DNA of 64,000 bases from the NCBI RefSeq assembly GCF_030813005.1, contig NZ_JAUSTU010000004.1, positions 124,001 to 188,000 on the forward strand, read 5' to 3'. The position numbers were made by a program, and so were the translations under genes. Source of the stretch: Robertmurraya andreesenii. Lineage in GTDB: Bacteria > Bacillota > Bacilli > Bacillales > Cytobacillaceae. Below are positions 16,837-25,963 of the stretch, piece after piece. The notes under the pieces were generated by a model that was given only the letters and a program-made list of their open reading frames with translations, did not search any database and was not told the origin of the DNA. Positions within the stretch are counted from its first letter, which is position 1. Every line of letters begins with the position of its first letter.

Positions 16837-18207
16837 TTAGCTCATATCCTTTCTCTCTTGAAGCTCGGCTAGAATGGTAGGATATAGCTTGTCAATCTTA
16901 AAGAAAAATAGGAGAATCATTTGGATGATCACAAAGGTCATTGGTACATAAATATTTAATGCGATGATCATTTGATTAGCAAGTGGTGTTTGCTCCGAAA
17001 GTCCTCCTACATATCCACCGAAAGCTAAGAGCCAACCGATAAGGGCCAAGCCAAGACCCGATCCGACCTTCATCCCAAAGCTTGCGGCACTATTAATCAG
17101 GCCTTCTGTCCGTGTCTTGAAGCGCCAGTCCCCGTATTCGACGGTATCATTGACCATGGCCACAGTAAGAGCTAAGCCTGGCATCGCCCCAAGCCCACCA
17201 ATCGCGGACCCAACTAGAAATGGGATTAAACTTGTTGGGTCAATCATTCGAATAAAGAAACCTGTTAAAAAGAGAAAGCAGCCAGCCAGAACCACATTTC
17301 TTTTTCCAAATTTCTCAACAAATGGACCTACAAAAAAGAGTCCAATCAACATCGGTGCTGATAGAGCTAAACCAACTAACGGGTAGTAGTTAATATTCCC
17401 TAAAATATACTGTGAATGGTATAGAACGGCCCCTTGCGTAAGCGCGATTGTGATATTAAAGCTGACACTATAAATCGTGACAATGACCCAATATTTATTA
17501 TTAAATAACCCTTTTAACCCAACTTTAAACGGGACGCTTTCCTTTTGTTCTTTTTCTATCCCAACCCTTTCTTTGACAACACGGAATGTCAAGAATAATG
17601 TAATGATCGTTAGAATTCCATATAGAATCGAGAGATTGGTCCACCCAATCGAAGCAACTAATGGTTGAGTTAATGTCATAACCATTAAATTTCCGATCAT
17701 CGTAAAAATCGCTGAATAAATATTGGCTAGAGAGCGACTATGCTGGTGCAAAGTCATGACACCCATTAATGTTTTGTAGGGAATAGCAATCATAGTAAAG
17801 AATATAATGAAGAGAAAGTATGTGGTATATACATAGATTAGTTTTCCGGTGTAGCTTAAATCTGGTACAGAGAAAAGTAGAACAGTTGTTAAGGCAAAAG
17901 GTACGGACGTCCACAGCAGCCAGGGCTTCGCTTTCCCATGTTTTGATTTCGTTCGATCAACAACATATCCCATTCCAACATCTGTAATGCCATCAAATAA
18001 ACGAGCCAAAAGCATTAACGTCCCTACGGTCGCTGCAGCTAAACCGACACTATCTGTATAGTAAAAGGTCAAAAATGCTCCAATCCACGTTGATACTGCA
18101 TAAACCCCAAAGCTGCCCAATCCATAGGACCATAATTCTTTACGCTTTGGCTGTTCCATTTCAATTGAATCATTTAATAGAATATCATCTTGCTTTGATT
18201 CAAGCAT
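16837..18207 (-). CDS. GPH-family sugar:cation symporter (MFS)
   Basis: 456 residues with about 12 membrane segments. LARLFDGITDVGMGYVVDRT is the glycoside-pentoside-hexuronide family loop between helices 2 and 3, and AIPYKTLMG is also typical. Such proteins import glycosides or sugar acids with H+ or Na+. No glycosidase or kinase is adjacent, so the sugar is unknown. The N-terminal 20 or so residues are polar and cytoplasmic. Confidence 0.88.
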   Translation of the reverse strand: MLESKQDDILLNDSIEMEQPKRKELWSYGLGSFGVYAVSTWIGAFLTFYYTDSVGLAAATVGTLMLLARLFDGITDVGMGYVVDRTKSKHGKAKPWLLWTSVPFALTTVLLFSVPDLSYTGKLIYVYTTYFLFIIFFTMIAIPYKTLMGVMTLHQHSRSLANIYSAIFTMIGNLMVMTLTQPLVASIGWTNLSILYGILTIITLFLTFRVVKERVGIEKEQKESVPFKVGLKGLFNNKYWVIVTIYSVSFNITIALTQGAVLYHSQYILGNINYYPLVGLALSAPMLIGLFFVGPFVEKFGKRNVVLAGCFLFLTGFFIRMIDPTSLIPFLVGSAIGGLGAMPGLALTVAMVNDTVEYGDWRFKTRTEGLINSAASFGMKVGSGLGLALIGWLLAFGGYVGGLSEQTPLANQMIIALNIYVPMTFVIIQMILLFFFKIDKLYPTILAELQERKDMS

Positions 18208-18352
18208 AAAAACTCCCCTTTCAATAAAGCGGAACTATAGAACCTAATACCTTGCAGAATCAATAGAGCATCTCACAGAGCATAATTAATATTTTAGCCA
18301 CTATAAAAATAGTATTAATTTTGGATAATTCCCCCTTTAACGAGTCAATAGA

Positions 18353-18378
18353 AGGGTACTGCTTTAAGACAGTACCCT
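18353..18378 (-). terminator. Hairpin after the R2lox gene
   Basis: Stem AGGGTACTG / CAGTACCCT just beyond the R2lox stop. The T-run is poor, so the confidence is moderate. Confidence 0.5.
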
Positions 18379-18386
18379 ATTTCTCT

Positions 18387-19277
18387 CTATAAAACGCCTG
18401 CTTCACTCTCAGACATCTTGTAAATCTCTTCAATCTTCTTGCCTCTTGCGCGAGCAAGCACTTCCATCCTTACTTGAAGCTGCTTCATCGAAAATTCCAA
18501 TGAGTCAATTGGCTTACCAAAAGCCGATACCTCTCGACCATCATTCCCCTCGGTATTAATTTGAACTGCAAGGGGAGTCAATTCTTCCATTTTTTTCATA
18601 ACCACATCATAAATATGAGGATGCTCACAAATTAATCTTTGTAAAAGGAAGGTGCCATATCCGATATGTCTTGACTCATCCTTCTTCAGATAGCCAATCC
18701 CTTTAAGAAGACCAGGCATATACCCAATATCTTCTAGTGAATTATAAAAGGAATAATAACCGGTTTCGGCAAGGACTCCCTCAACAAACATATTATAAAC
18801 AGTCGAAGCTTCCGCAATGGCTTCAGGTGATTGGTCTGTTGTAATCCGCTCCATTGAGGTTGGTAAAATCTCATAAAATACCTTTTTATAGGAGTCAGAA
18901 TGAAAATGAGCTAAATCCCCTCGTTCACCAATTGCGTTAAGAACTAATCTAAAGAATTCCGTATGTTTTGCCTCCTCAAATAAGAAGGTTGTTAGGAACA
19001 TTTCCTCCTCTAATCTGCCTTCCTTTGCGATGGCCATCATTAGTGGCAGTAAGTCAAGGGTAACAGCTTCCTCCCCCGCCTGGAACATCGAGATTAGACG
19101 GAGGATCCCCTCCCGCTGCTCATCATTCATTTTCTTCCAGTCCTCCACATCCTGGGAAAAGTCAATGTCCATCGGATTCCATATACCAAACTTCTTTGCC
19201 TTTTGATAAAGACGATATGGCAAGGAATCCTCCTTTAAACCTCTACTGCTCGTCGTCAAAATAACTCTTTCACTCAT
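18387..19277 (-). CDS. R2-like ligand-binding oxidase (R2lox), Mn/Fe ferritin-fold oxidase
   Basis: 296 residues of the ribonucleotide-reductase R2-like fold. All six expected metal ligands are visible: Glu69 (AGEEAV), Glu102 and His105 (FEEAKH), Glu166 (FVEG), Glu201 and His204 (DESRH). Val72 and Tyr161 occupy the positions that form the Val-Tyr ether crosslink in the Geobacillus kaustophilus enzyme. R2lox binds a long-chain fatty-acid-like ligand at a Mn/Fe site; its physiological reaction is not known. Here it follows two acyl-CoA dehydrogenase genes by 61 bases in the same direction, which points to lipid oxidation. Confidence 0.9.
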   Translation of the reverse strand: MSERVILTTSSRGLKEDSLPYRLYQKAKKFGIWNPMDIDFSQDVEDWKKMNDEQREGILRLISMFQAGEEAVTLDLLPLMMAIAKEGRLEEEMFLTTFLFEEAKHTEFFRLVLNAIGERGDLAHFHSDSYKKVFYEILPTSMERITTDQSPEAIAEASTVYNMFVEGVLAETGYYSFYNSLEDIGYMPGLLKGIGYLKKDESRHIGYGTFLLQRLICEHPHIYDVVMKKMEELTPLAVQINTEGNDGREVSAFGKPIDSLEFSMKQLQVRMEVLARARGKKIEEIYKMSESEAGVL

Positions 19278-19338
19278 CTTACATCCTCCTCAAATGAATT
19301 CTTTATATTTTGGATTGGCAAAACAATAAGCTACTCGA

Positions 19339-20496
19339 TTAAACTTCCACAACTATCGGTTTCTTTGAGCCTACCTCTCTTTTACCCTCTATCCCATCAA
19401 TAGCCACTTTGGCAATATTTTCACGGTGATAATAACTGTCACCTAGAACCGCAGCACTTCTCCTTGCCCGTTTAAAAAATAAATGCATATCATTCTCCCA
19501 GGTATAGCCAATTCCTCCATGCATTTGAATTGCATCTCCACAGACTTGAACTCCGTTACTTGAGGTATAAGATTTTGCAATCGAAATCGCAAGATCTGCA
19601 TCCTCATTGTCAGTATCCACTGCCCAGGCTGCATATTCGATGGCTGATTTTCCACTTTCGACCTTCAAATACATATCAGCGGCCATATGCTTTAAAGCCT
19701 GGAAGCTACCAATTAATTTCCCGAATTGTTTTCGCTGTTTCGTATATTCAACGGTGTCATAGAGTGTGCGTTCTGCGCAGCCAACGATCTCTGCTGACAA
19801 CAGCAACGCCCCAATTTTGAGCATCTGCTCCATTAATTGATGACCAGCACCCATTCCCATCCTATTTACGACAGCGCTTTCATTTAATGGATAGTTTAGT
19901 AGACTGACCTCATAGAGTGGATAGGTTAAATCCATCGAATTTGCGTCTCGAATGACTAGGTTTGGATTTTTCGGGTCAATTAATACCAATGTTTCTTCCT
20001 CGTTTGGAGTTTGGCCCATCCCTAGAATTCGTACATTGGCTAAGATAACATCCGCATCCTTTGCAAATGGGACTTCTCGCAGTGTTCCATCGATCACATA
20101 GCCATTTTCTGACCTTCTTGCCTTGGCATCGACGCTGGTCCAGGCAACCGTAAGGACCTTTTCCCCACTCTCAATCTCAGAAGCTACTTCTGCCTGTTTG
20201 CTACAAGTCTTTAATGCAGCTAATCCTACCATCGATTCAAGGAGGGGGTATGTTAATAAAAACCTCCCTGCTTCCTGGGCAACTAGAATGGCATTGACCA
20301 TTCCCTTCCTATCCTGTGATCCATTCAAATCGATGATTCCCAGTAGGCCCTGATCAGCTAAGAGCTTATGCAGACCTGGTGGGATGGTCTGCTCCTTCAT
20401 AAATGCACGAACATGTTCAGGAGTATTCTTATTTTTGAACATGTCTCTTACACTTCTTCTCAGCATCTTCTCTTCATCATTAAATCCAAAAAACAT
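19339..20496 (-). CDS. Acyl-CoA dehydrogenase, putative catalytic partner
   Basis: 385 residues from the ATG at 20496, which has AAGGGGTG; the longer open frame upstream overlaps the neighbour and is not protein-like. It has the FadE-like C-terminal block HGGIGYTWENDMHLFFKRAR. It follows the next acyl-CoA dehydrogenase by 11 bases. Pairs of unequal dehydrogenases next to each other often form alpha2-beta2 enzymes, as in mycobacterial sterol side-chain oxidation. I infer FAD-dependent dehydrogenation of a bulky or branched acyl-CoA. Confidence 0.83.
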   Translation of the reverse strand: MFFGFNDEEKMLRRSVRDMFKNKNTPEHVRAFMKEQTIPPGLHKLLADQGLLGIIDLNGSQDRKGMVNAILVAQEAGRFLLTYPLLESMVGLAALKTCSKQAEVASEIESGEKVLTVAWTSVDAKARRSENGYVIDGTLREVPFAKDADVILANVRILGMGQTPNEEETLVLIDPKNPNLVIRDANSMDLTYPLYEVSLLNYPLNESAVVNRMGMGAGHQLMEQMLKIGALLLSAEIVGCAERTLYDTVEYTKQRKQFGKLIGSFQALKHMAADMYLKVESGKSAIEYAAWAVDTDNEDADLAISIAKSYTSSNGVQVCGDAIQMHGGIGYTWENDMHLFFKRARRSAAVLGDSYYHRENIAKVAIDGIEGKREVGSKKPIVVEV

Positions 20497-20507
20497 CCAA
20501 TCACCCC

Positions 20508-21692
20508 TTACCTTGGCATGCCAAGAACTCTCTCGGCTATGATATTTTTCTGAATCTGCGTCGTTCCAGCATAAATCGTTTCCCCGCGAGAACCAAAATC
20601 TATCTCCTGTAGGACTCCACGTCCTACACTTTCTTTTCCAATATAGGGGCCTTCTTCCCCTAATATTTCCAACCCAATCTTTCCCATATTCACATGCATC
20701 GTTGACCAAAATAACTTTTGTAAAGACGCTTCAGGCCCTAATTTCCCTTCATTTAGAAGCTGACTGATCGTTTTTAAGCCGTGATACCGTAGAATTCGGA
20801 TTTCCGCAAATAACTCTGCCATCTTTTGACGATAATAGCTGTTCTGACTAATGCTTTCGCCGTTCTTTTTCAATGATTCACTGATTTTGACCATCGTATT
20901 GAACTCATTTTGGAAGCGGACTTGTCGTCCAAGAGCTAGTGTTCCCCTTTCGAAGCCGAGCGTTCCCATCGCTACCTTCCAACCGTTGTTCACACCACCG
21001 ACCACATTTTCTTTCGGAATGGAGACATGATCAAAAAACACTTCATTGAAATCTCTATTTCCATTAATTTGAACCAATGGTCGTACGGTGATCCCTTCGC
21101 TGTCCATCGGCACGAGAAAGAAGGTAATACCCTTGTGGGGTGGGAGTTCTTGATCCGTCCTAGCTAACACAAAGCACCAATCAGCATGATGGGCGAAACT
21201 AGTCCAAACCTTTTGCCCGTTAATCACCCATTTGTCATCAACTAGCTCTGCCCGAGTCTGGATCGCAGCTAAATCAGACCCAGCATTTGGCTCCGAAAAG
21301 CCTTGGCACCACACCTCATCTCCCCGCAATAGCGGAGGAAGAAAGCGTTGTTTCTGATCCTCTGTCCCAAATAATAGTAGGGTTGGACCAAGGAGAAGCT
21401 TCCCTAATACATTAATTCCTCCGGGTGCATTTAGCTTTCCTGCTTCTTCATTAAAAATGATATCTTCCACATGTGTAAGTCCTTGACCTCCGTATTCCTT
21501 CGGCCAGGCAATTCCTGCAAAGCCACCCTCATAAAGCTTACGGTCCCAATCCCTTAATATCCTCCCTCGTTCCACTTCATCATCTGGCCACTCGAACTCC
21601 GGTGTTCCCCAGCCTTCCGGGATGTTGTTAATGAGCCATTCCCTGGCATGCTGTCGATATTCTTCCTGTTTTTCATTAAAAGAAAGATCCAT
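20508..21692 (-). CDS. Acyl-CoA dehydrogenase, partner subunit
   Basis: 394 residues. It carries family blocks GFSEPNAGSDLAAIQTRA and INGQKVWTSFAHHADW (FAD and substrate contact region) and ends in RGETIYAGTTQIQKNIIAERV. In medium-chain enzymes the corresponding segment is YEGT with the catalytic Glu; here it is Tyr374-Ala375-Gly-Thr, so that base is absent. This fits a subunit of a heteromeric enzyme with the downstream 385-residue protein. It is first in the run dehydrogenase-dehydrogenase-R2lox. Confidence 0.86.
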   Translation of the reverse strand: MDLSFNEKQEEYRQHAREWLINNIPEGWGTPEFEWPDDEVERGRILRDWDRKLYEGGFAGIAWPKEYGGQGLTHVEDIIFNEEAGKLNAPGGINVLGKLLLGPTLLLFGTEDQKQRFLPPLLRGDEVWCQGFSEPNAGSDLAAIQTRAELVDDKWVINGQKVWTSFAHHADWCFVLARTDQELPPHKGITFFLVPMDSEGITVRPLVQINGNRDFNEVFFDHVSIPKENVVGGVNNGWKVAMGTLGFERGTLALGRQVRFQNEFNTMVKISESLKKNGESISQNSYYRQKMAELFAEIRILRYHGLKTISQLLNEGKLGPEASLQKLFWSTMHVNMGKIGLEILGEEGPYIGKESVGRGVLQEIDFGSRGETIYAGTTQIQKNIIAERVLGMPR

Positions 21693-22072
21693 TCATTCCA
21701 CCTCTTTTGCGTATTCATTTCATGTTCTAAATTATTTTGGTAAAGATCTTTTGCCTGTTAGAATCAATGATGTAGGTTTCCAGTACATATAAATCTTATT
21801 CAGTTTTATCCTTCTAATGCTAAAACATTAAAACTGGAGAAGCTTTTGGGAAACATATAGGAAGCTTTGTCGGCTAATTATAATAATATTACAAAAATTT
21901 TGACTATTCAATATAATTTTACTATCTTTTTTATCAGATAATTCCTAGATCATTCCCCTAATAATTAATTTGTCCGAAAGCACATACATTTGGCTTTACG
22001 ATGATGAATTCTAGTATTCCATTTGGAAATTCAGTCGTGATTTCTTCAATTTTTGAAGAGGCACTTTAGTTT
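21693..22072. other. A/T-rich intergenic region
   Basis: 380 bases upstream of the dehydrogenase operon and downstream of the FMN reductase terminator. It presumably holds the operon promoter on the minus strand. A minus-strand stretch of about 35 open codons near 21960-22065 looks faintly protein-like but has no start codon. I see no RNA gene or clear operator. Confidence 0.4.
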
Positions 22073-22108
22073 TAAAAAAATCCACTTCTCATAAAGAAAA
22101 GTGGATTT
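22073..22108 (-). terminator. Terminator after the FMN reductase gene
   Basis: Stem AAATCCACTT / AAGTGGATTT with seven T on the minus strand. Confidence 0.85.
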
Positions 22109-22117
22109 TAAGCAGCC

Positions 22118-22666
22118 TTATTTTTTCCCAATATTCACCCAAGTGATGAAGCGCTCAATTACCCCATCAATAAAACTTAATGTCGATTCATCTGTAAGCA
22201 TTCCATTTTCAAATTTAGCCCCTGCATGATTCACTAGTACTTCATTGCCAGCTGGAGGAAGAACACGCGCAGACAAACCTGGACTTGCTAAAATTTGACG
22301 TAAGTGTAATTGAGCCCGTAGCGTCCCCACCTGACCTGTTGAAACCCCAACAATCATCGCTGGTTTCTTCTGCAATACTTTGTCTACACGTGATAGCCAA
22401 TCCAATGCATTCTTTAACACCCCTGGTATTGACCAATTATATTCAGGAGTGGCAATAATAATCCCATCAGCCTCTGCAATTTCTTTTTTGAATTGCTGCA
22501 CCATTTCATTTGGATTGTTTTCCATATCTTCATTATAAAATGGAAGCTCTTTAATATTGGCTATCGTAATTTCCATTTTTTCCCGATATCTTTTTTGAAG
22601 TGTCTTCATAAGTGCCAAATTATAAGATTCATCCCTAATGCTACCTACTAATGCGACTATTTTCAT
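22118..22666 (-). CDS. NADPH-dependent FMN reductase
   Basis: About 182 residues with a flavodoxin-like fold. MKIVALVGSIRDESYN is the FMN-phosphate loop and TPEYNWSIPGVLKNALDW the diagnostic motif of the NADPH-dependent FMN reductase / chromate-azo reductase family. The ATG at 22666 has GGAG at eight bases and is preferred to a GTG three codons upstream. It is cytoplasmic and probably a quinone, azo or flavin reductase. A single gene divergent from the YetF-like gene. Confidence 0.9.
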   Translation of the reverse strand: MKIVALVGSIRDESYNLALMKTLQKRYREKMEITIANIKELPFYNEDMENNPNEMVQQFKKEIAEADGIIIATPEYNWSIPGVLKNALDWLSRVDKVLQKKPAMIVGVSTGQVGTLRAQLHLRQILASPGLSARVLPPAGNEVLVNHAGAKFENGMLTDESTLSFIDGVIERFITWVNIGKK

Positions 22667-22897
22667 TGTTATCACTCCATTTTATGTATTTGTGATTTTG
22701 CTTTGGATAAAAATCTCCTTGATTAGAACCACCATCTAATTATACCAACCATTTTCAAATTTAGAAAAAAACAGCCCTCGTTATCATTTCCCGACAGAAA
22801 TCTCCCCTCCTCAAATAAAAGGTGCAACGTGTAATTCGCATAAAATAACTAGACTCGCAAATAATGTATATATCTTTCCAGAAGGGAAGTGAGCGGG

Positions 22898-23587
22898 ATG
22901 CAAACATCTGAATTAATCATTCGAATTGTGATCGGGTTTATTGGATTACTTATATTGACAAGGATCATGGGGAGAAAGGAGATTAGTAAAATGACCTCCT
23001 TTCATTTTGTCTCTGCTATTGCCATTGGCTCTATTGCCGCAAACTTTGTCCTCGGCCCCAGTATTTCTATTAAACATGGATTAATTTCCCTAATCGGATG
23101 GACCATATTCACACTACTTATAGATATCATCGATTTTAAGTCAATGTTGATTAAGAAAATTACTTCAGGAGAACCAGTTATTGTTATCAAGGAAGGCAAA
23201 ATCATTGAGAAGGCACTTCGAAAAAATCGACTAGACGTTGATACATTAAAAGCACTGCTTAGAGACAAAAATATTTTTAATTTTTCCGATGTCGATTATG
23301 CGATTTTTGAAACGAATGGAAAGCTTTCTGTCCTCCCAAAGGAGCAGAAGCAACCCATCACAAAAAGCGACTTGGAGCTTTCAAATATGCCTAAAAATAT
23401 GTTTCCACTTACGACCGAGGTTGTCTCCGATGGAAAAATCATCTCTGAAAATTTAACAAAATTAAATCTTGATGTAAATTGGCTTCATCAACAACTCCTT
23501 CAAGCAGGTGTAAAGTCTGTTGAAGATGTGTTCTATGCTGAAGTTCAAGAGGATGGCTCCCTCTTTATAGATAGTAAAGATAAATGA
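22898..23587 (+). CDS. YetF/DUF421-family membrane protein
   Basis: About 229 residues from the ATG at 22898; a GTG three codons earlier is too close to the AAGGG site. Three N-terminal membrane segments include LLILTRIMGRKEISKMTSFH, the family signature. Two cytoplasmic DUF421 domains follow (LIKKITSGEPVIVIKEGKII... and FPLTTEVVSDGKI...). Related B. subtilis proteins such as YetF and YrbG influence spore or cell-envelope properties, but the biochemical function is unknown. Confidence 0.85.
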   Translation: MQTSELIIRIVIGFIGLLILTRIMGRKEISKMTSFHFVSAIAIGSIAANFVLGPSISIKHGLISLIGWTIFTLLIDIIDFKSMLIKKITSGEPVIVIKEGKIIEKALRKNRLDVDTLKALLRDKNIFNFSDVDYAIFETNGKLSVLPKEQKQPITKSDLELSNMPKNMFPLTTEVVSDGKIISENLTKLNLDVNWLHQQLLQAGVKSVEDVFYAEVQEDGSLFIDSKDK

Positions 23588-23737
23588 TTGAACTAGAAAT
23601 AGAAAATAGTTAATCCATTAACTGCCTTTTAGAAAAAGATGCACGATTACAGAAGAGAAATACATTTGTATTAGAGGACTTTATTAACATATTTTGATAT
23701 GATAACTAGGATATTTATTAGAAGGAGAAATTTTACG

Positions 23738-24643
23738 GTGCTGAAGAAATTACAAGTTCTTTTTCAAAATACGGTTATGACAGAAAACCCGGCCACTTAT
23801 TCTGGTAATGAATATATTTGGTTAAAGGAAAACAGAGCGGATCCCATGTGGCTGGGAATCCCAAGTACAGAGGTGAACGGGGAGCAGCTTCGATTATTAA
23901 ACACGTTATTTGAAAGCTATCTCCCGGATCAAAACCAAAATTATGGAAGCGGGAGCTTGTGGTACTCCTATTTATTTCATGAAGCATCCCTGCCACCAAC
24001 GGAATCAGCGAATCCTATCCGATTCATACAAATTCAATTTGACGAAACGAAACAAAATCATATTGAAATGAAGGATGCTGTCCGTGAGTATTTCCATAAC
24101 TGTTCCGCATTTTTGTGGTTAAATGACTACTCTGCCCTTATTATTGAAGAGAAATCCAAGATTGTCTATGCTGAAGAAGACTTTCACTCCATTTCTATCA
24201 CGCTCGAAAATGATTTTTATATGAAGTCTTCCCTTTTCATTGGAAAATTTAGAACTCCCTCTCTTGAACTTCGTGAGTCATTCTTTCACGAACAACAGCT
24301 CTTTCATGAGGCCAAGGAGATTTTAAAGAAGGAAAGAATATTCACCTTCGAAAAGAGCCTCCCGATCATCGTTGCAAAAAACCTACCAGAGACAACCCTT
24401 ACACTTCTTCGCAATGATGTCGTCAAAATTCTAACGGAAGATCGCGAACTCTTACGAACACTAGAAGTCTTTCTTGAACAGAATTCCAACGCATCTGTTA
24501 CAGCCAAAAAACTATATATTCATAGAAATACATTACAATATCGCTTAGATAAATTCACTGAAAAAACAGGTATTCCCCTTAAAGGGATCGAAAATGCGAT
24601 CACTATTTACTTAGCCTGCAAAATGGCTGCGACACAGGATTAA
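23738..24643 (+). CDS. PucR/CdaR-type transcriptional regulator
   Basis: The GTG at 23738 has GAAGGAGA at good spacing, giving about 301 residues. The C-terminal helix-turn-helix (NASVTAKKLYIHRNTLQYRL) is the PucR/CdaR type found in sugar-acid and purine regulators. The N-terminal part has no recognised sensor motif. It sits directly upstream of msmX with a cre-like site between, so control of sugar transport is possible but not shown. Confidence 0.8.
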   Translation: MLKKLQVLFQNTVMTENPATYSGNEYIWLKENRADPMWLGIPSTEVNGEQLRLLNTLFESYLPDQNQNYGSGSLWYSYLFHEASLPPTESANPIRFIQIQFDETKQNHIEMKDAVREYFHNCSAFLWLNDYSALIIEEKSKIVYAEEDFHSISITLENDFYMKSSLFIGKFRTPSLELRESFFHEQQLFHEAKEILKKERIFTFEKSLPIIVAKNLPETTLTLLRNDVVKILTEDRELLRTLEVFLEQNSNASVTAKKLYIHRNTLQYRLDKFTEKTGIPLKGIENAITIYLACKMAATQD

Positions 24644-24725
24644 TAGACAATCTGCCCAAAAATATGATTCATTTTTTTGTGCACCCTGTCATTGTTTATG
24701 AACCCTCTTCAAGATAAACTATGAA

Positions 24726-24739
24726 TGTAAACACTTTCA
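24726..24739 (+). promoter_or_regulatory. cre-like site upstream of msmX
   Basis: TGTAAACACTTTCA matches the CcpA consensus except for A in place of the central G. It lies 22 bases before the msmX start, a position expected for carbon-catabolite repression. Confidence 0.5.
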
Positions 24740-24760
24740 TGGAAATGGGGCTTACTATCA

Positions 24761-25861
24761 ATGGCAGAATTAAAATTAGAACATATTTACAAAGTTTACG
24801 ATAACAAGGTTACAGCCGTACAGGATTTCAATCTACATATCAAGGATAAGGAGTTTATTGTTTTCGTTGGGCCATCTGGTTGTGGAAAATCTACAACTCT
24901 AAGAATGATTGCTGGCTTAGAGGAAATTTCTAAGGGTGATTTTTACATCGATGACAAACGCGTCAATGATGTCCCACCTAAGGACCGAGATATCGCAATG
25001 GTGTTTCAAAACTACGCTCTTTACCCACATATGACCGTATATGATAATATGGCATTTGGTTTAAAGCTTCGTAAATTTTCGAAAGCGGAAATCGACAAGC
25101 GTGTCAAAGAAGCCGCAAAGATTCTCGGACTGGAAGAATATTTAAAGCGGAAACCTAAAGCTCTTTCCGGTGGACAACGTCAGCGTGTTGCATTGGGCCG
25201 TGCAATTGTGCGTGATGCGAAAGTGTTCTTGATGGATGAGCCTTTATCAAACCTCGATGCTAAGCTCCGTGTGCAAATGCGTGCAGAAATCGTTAAGCTT
25301 CACCGTCGTTTAGAAACGACAACCATTTATGTTACCCATGACCAAACTGAAGCGATGACGATGGCAAGCCGCTTAGTTGTCATGAAGGATGGGATTATTC
25401 AGCAGGTAGGTACACCGAAGGAAGTCTATGAATCTCCTGAAAATATTTTTGTCGGTGGTTTTATCGGTTCTCCTGCTATGAATTTTTTTAATGGAAAAAT
25501 TGTTAAGGACCAATTTGTCATTGGAAACACTACTCTTCAAATTCCTGAAGGAAAAATGAAAACCCTACGTGAGCAAGGATATGAAGGCAAAGACATTATC
25601 CTTGGTGTTAGGCCCGAGGACATTCATGATGAAGAACTATTCATCCAGGCTTCGCAAGGCACGGTTATTCAGCTCAAGGTAGATGTAGCGGAGCTGACAG
25701 GGGCGGAAACAACGATCTATTCAACCCTTGAAGGCCAAGATATCATCGCTCGTGTGGACTCTCGCAGTGATATTCATACAGGTGACTCCTTGCAACTTGC
25801 GCTGGATATGAATAAAGTTCACTTCTTTGATAAAGAGACTGAATTACGAATTCGTCCGTAG
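24761..25861 (+). CDS. msmX: MsmX/UgpC-like sugar ABC transporter ATPase
   Basis: 366 residues with Walker A GPSGCGKST (37-45), signature LSGGQ (135-139), Walker B VFLMDE (155-160), H-loop THDQTEAMT and the C-terminal MalK-type TOBE regulatory domain (GVRPEDIHDEE). MsmX is a shared ATPase for many CUT1 sugar importers in Bacillus. The leftward operon at 30-34 kb has two CUT1 permeases and a binding protein but no ATPase, so this protein is a natural partner. Start chosen at the first ATG; the upstream GGGG site is modest. Confidence 0.9.
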   Translation: MAELKLEHIYKVYDNKVTAVQDFNLHIKDKEFIVFVGPSGCGKSTTLRMIAGLEEISKGDFYIDDKRVNDVPPKDRDIAMVFQNYALYPHMTVYDNMAFGLKLRKFSKAEIDKRVKEAAKILGLEEYLKRKPKALSGGQRQRVALGRAIVRDAKVFLMDEPLSNLDAKLRVQMRAEIVKLHRRLETTTIYVTHDQTEAMTMASRLVVMKDGIIQQVGTPKEVYESPENIFVGGFIGSPAMNFFNGKIVKDQFVIGNTTLQIPEGKMKTLREQGYEGKDIILGVRPEDIHDEELFIQASQGTVIQLKVDVAELTGAETTIYSTLEGQDIIARVDSRSDIHTGDSLQLALDMNKVHFFDKETELRIRP

Positions 25862-25867
25862 ATTAGG

Positions 25868-25919
25868 AAAAGGGCTGTCCCAAAGGTAAGTTATCCTTAA
25901 CTTTTGGGACAGCCCTTTC
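25868..25919. terminator. Bidirectional terminator between msmX and the lacI-type gene
   Basis: A 16-bp stem, AAAGGGCTGTCCCAAA / TTTGGGACAGCCCTTT, between convergent genes. Confidence 0.85.
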
Positions 25920-25963
25920 ACGATTATATTCACATAAAACAATCAATAGGTTTAATCATTTCA

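Noticed and set aside
20497..20709. N-terminal extension of the 385-residue acyl-CoA dehydrogenase
   Set aside because: The extension overlaps the upstream dehydrogenase gene, is rich in Trp, Arg and Cys, and a good ribosome binding site precedes the internal ATG.
21960..22065. Minus-strand open stretch of about 35 codons
   Set aside because: Faintly protein-like but without start codon or ribosome binding site; too short to call even as a remnant.
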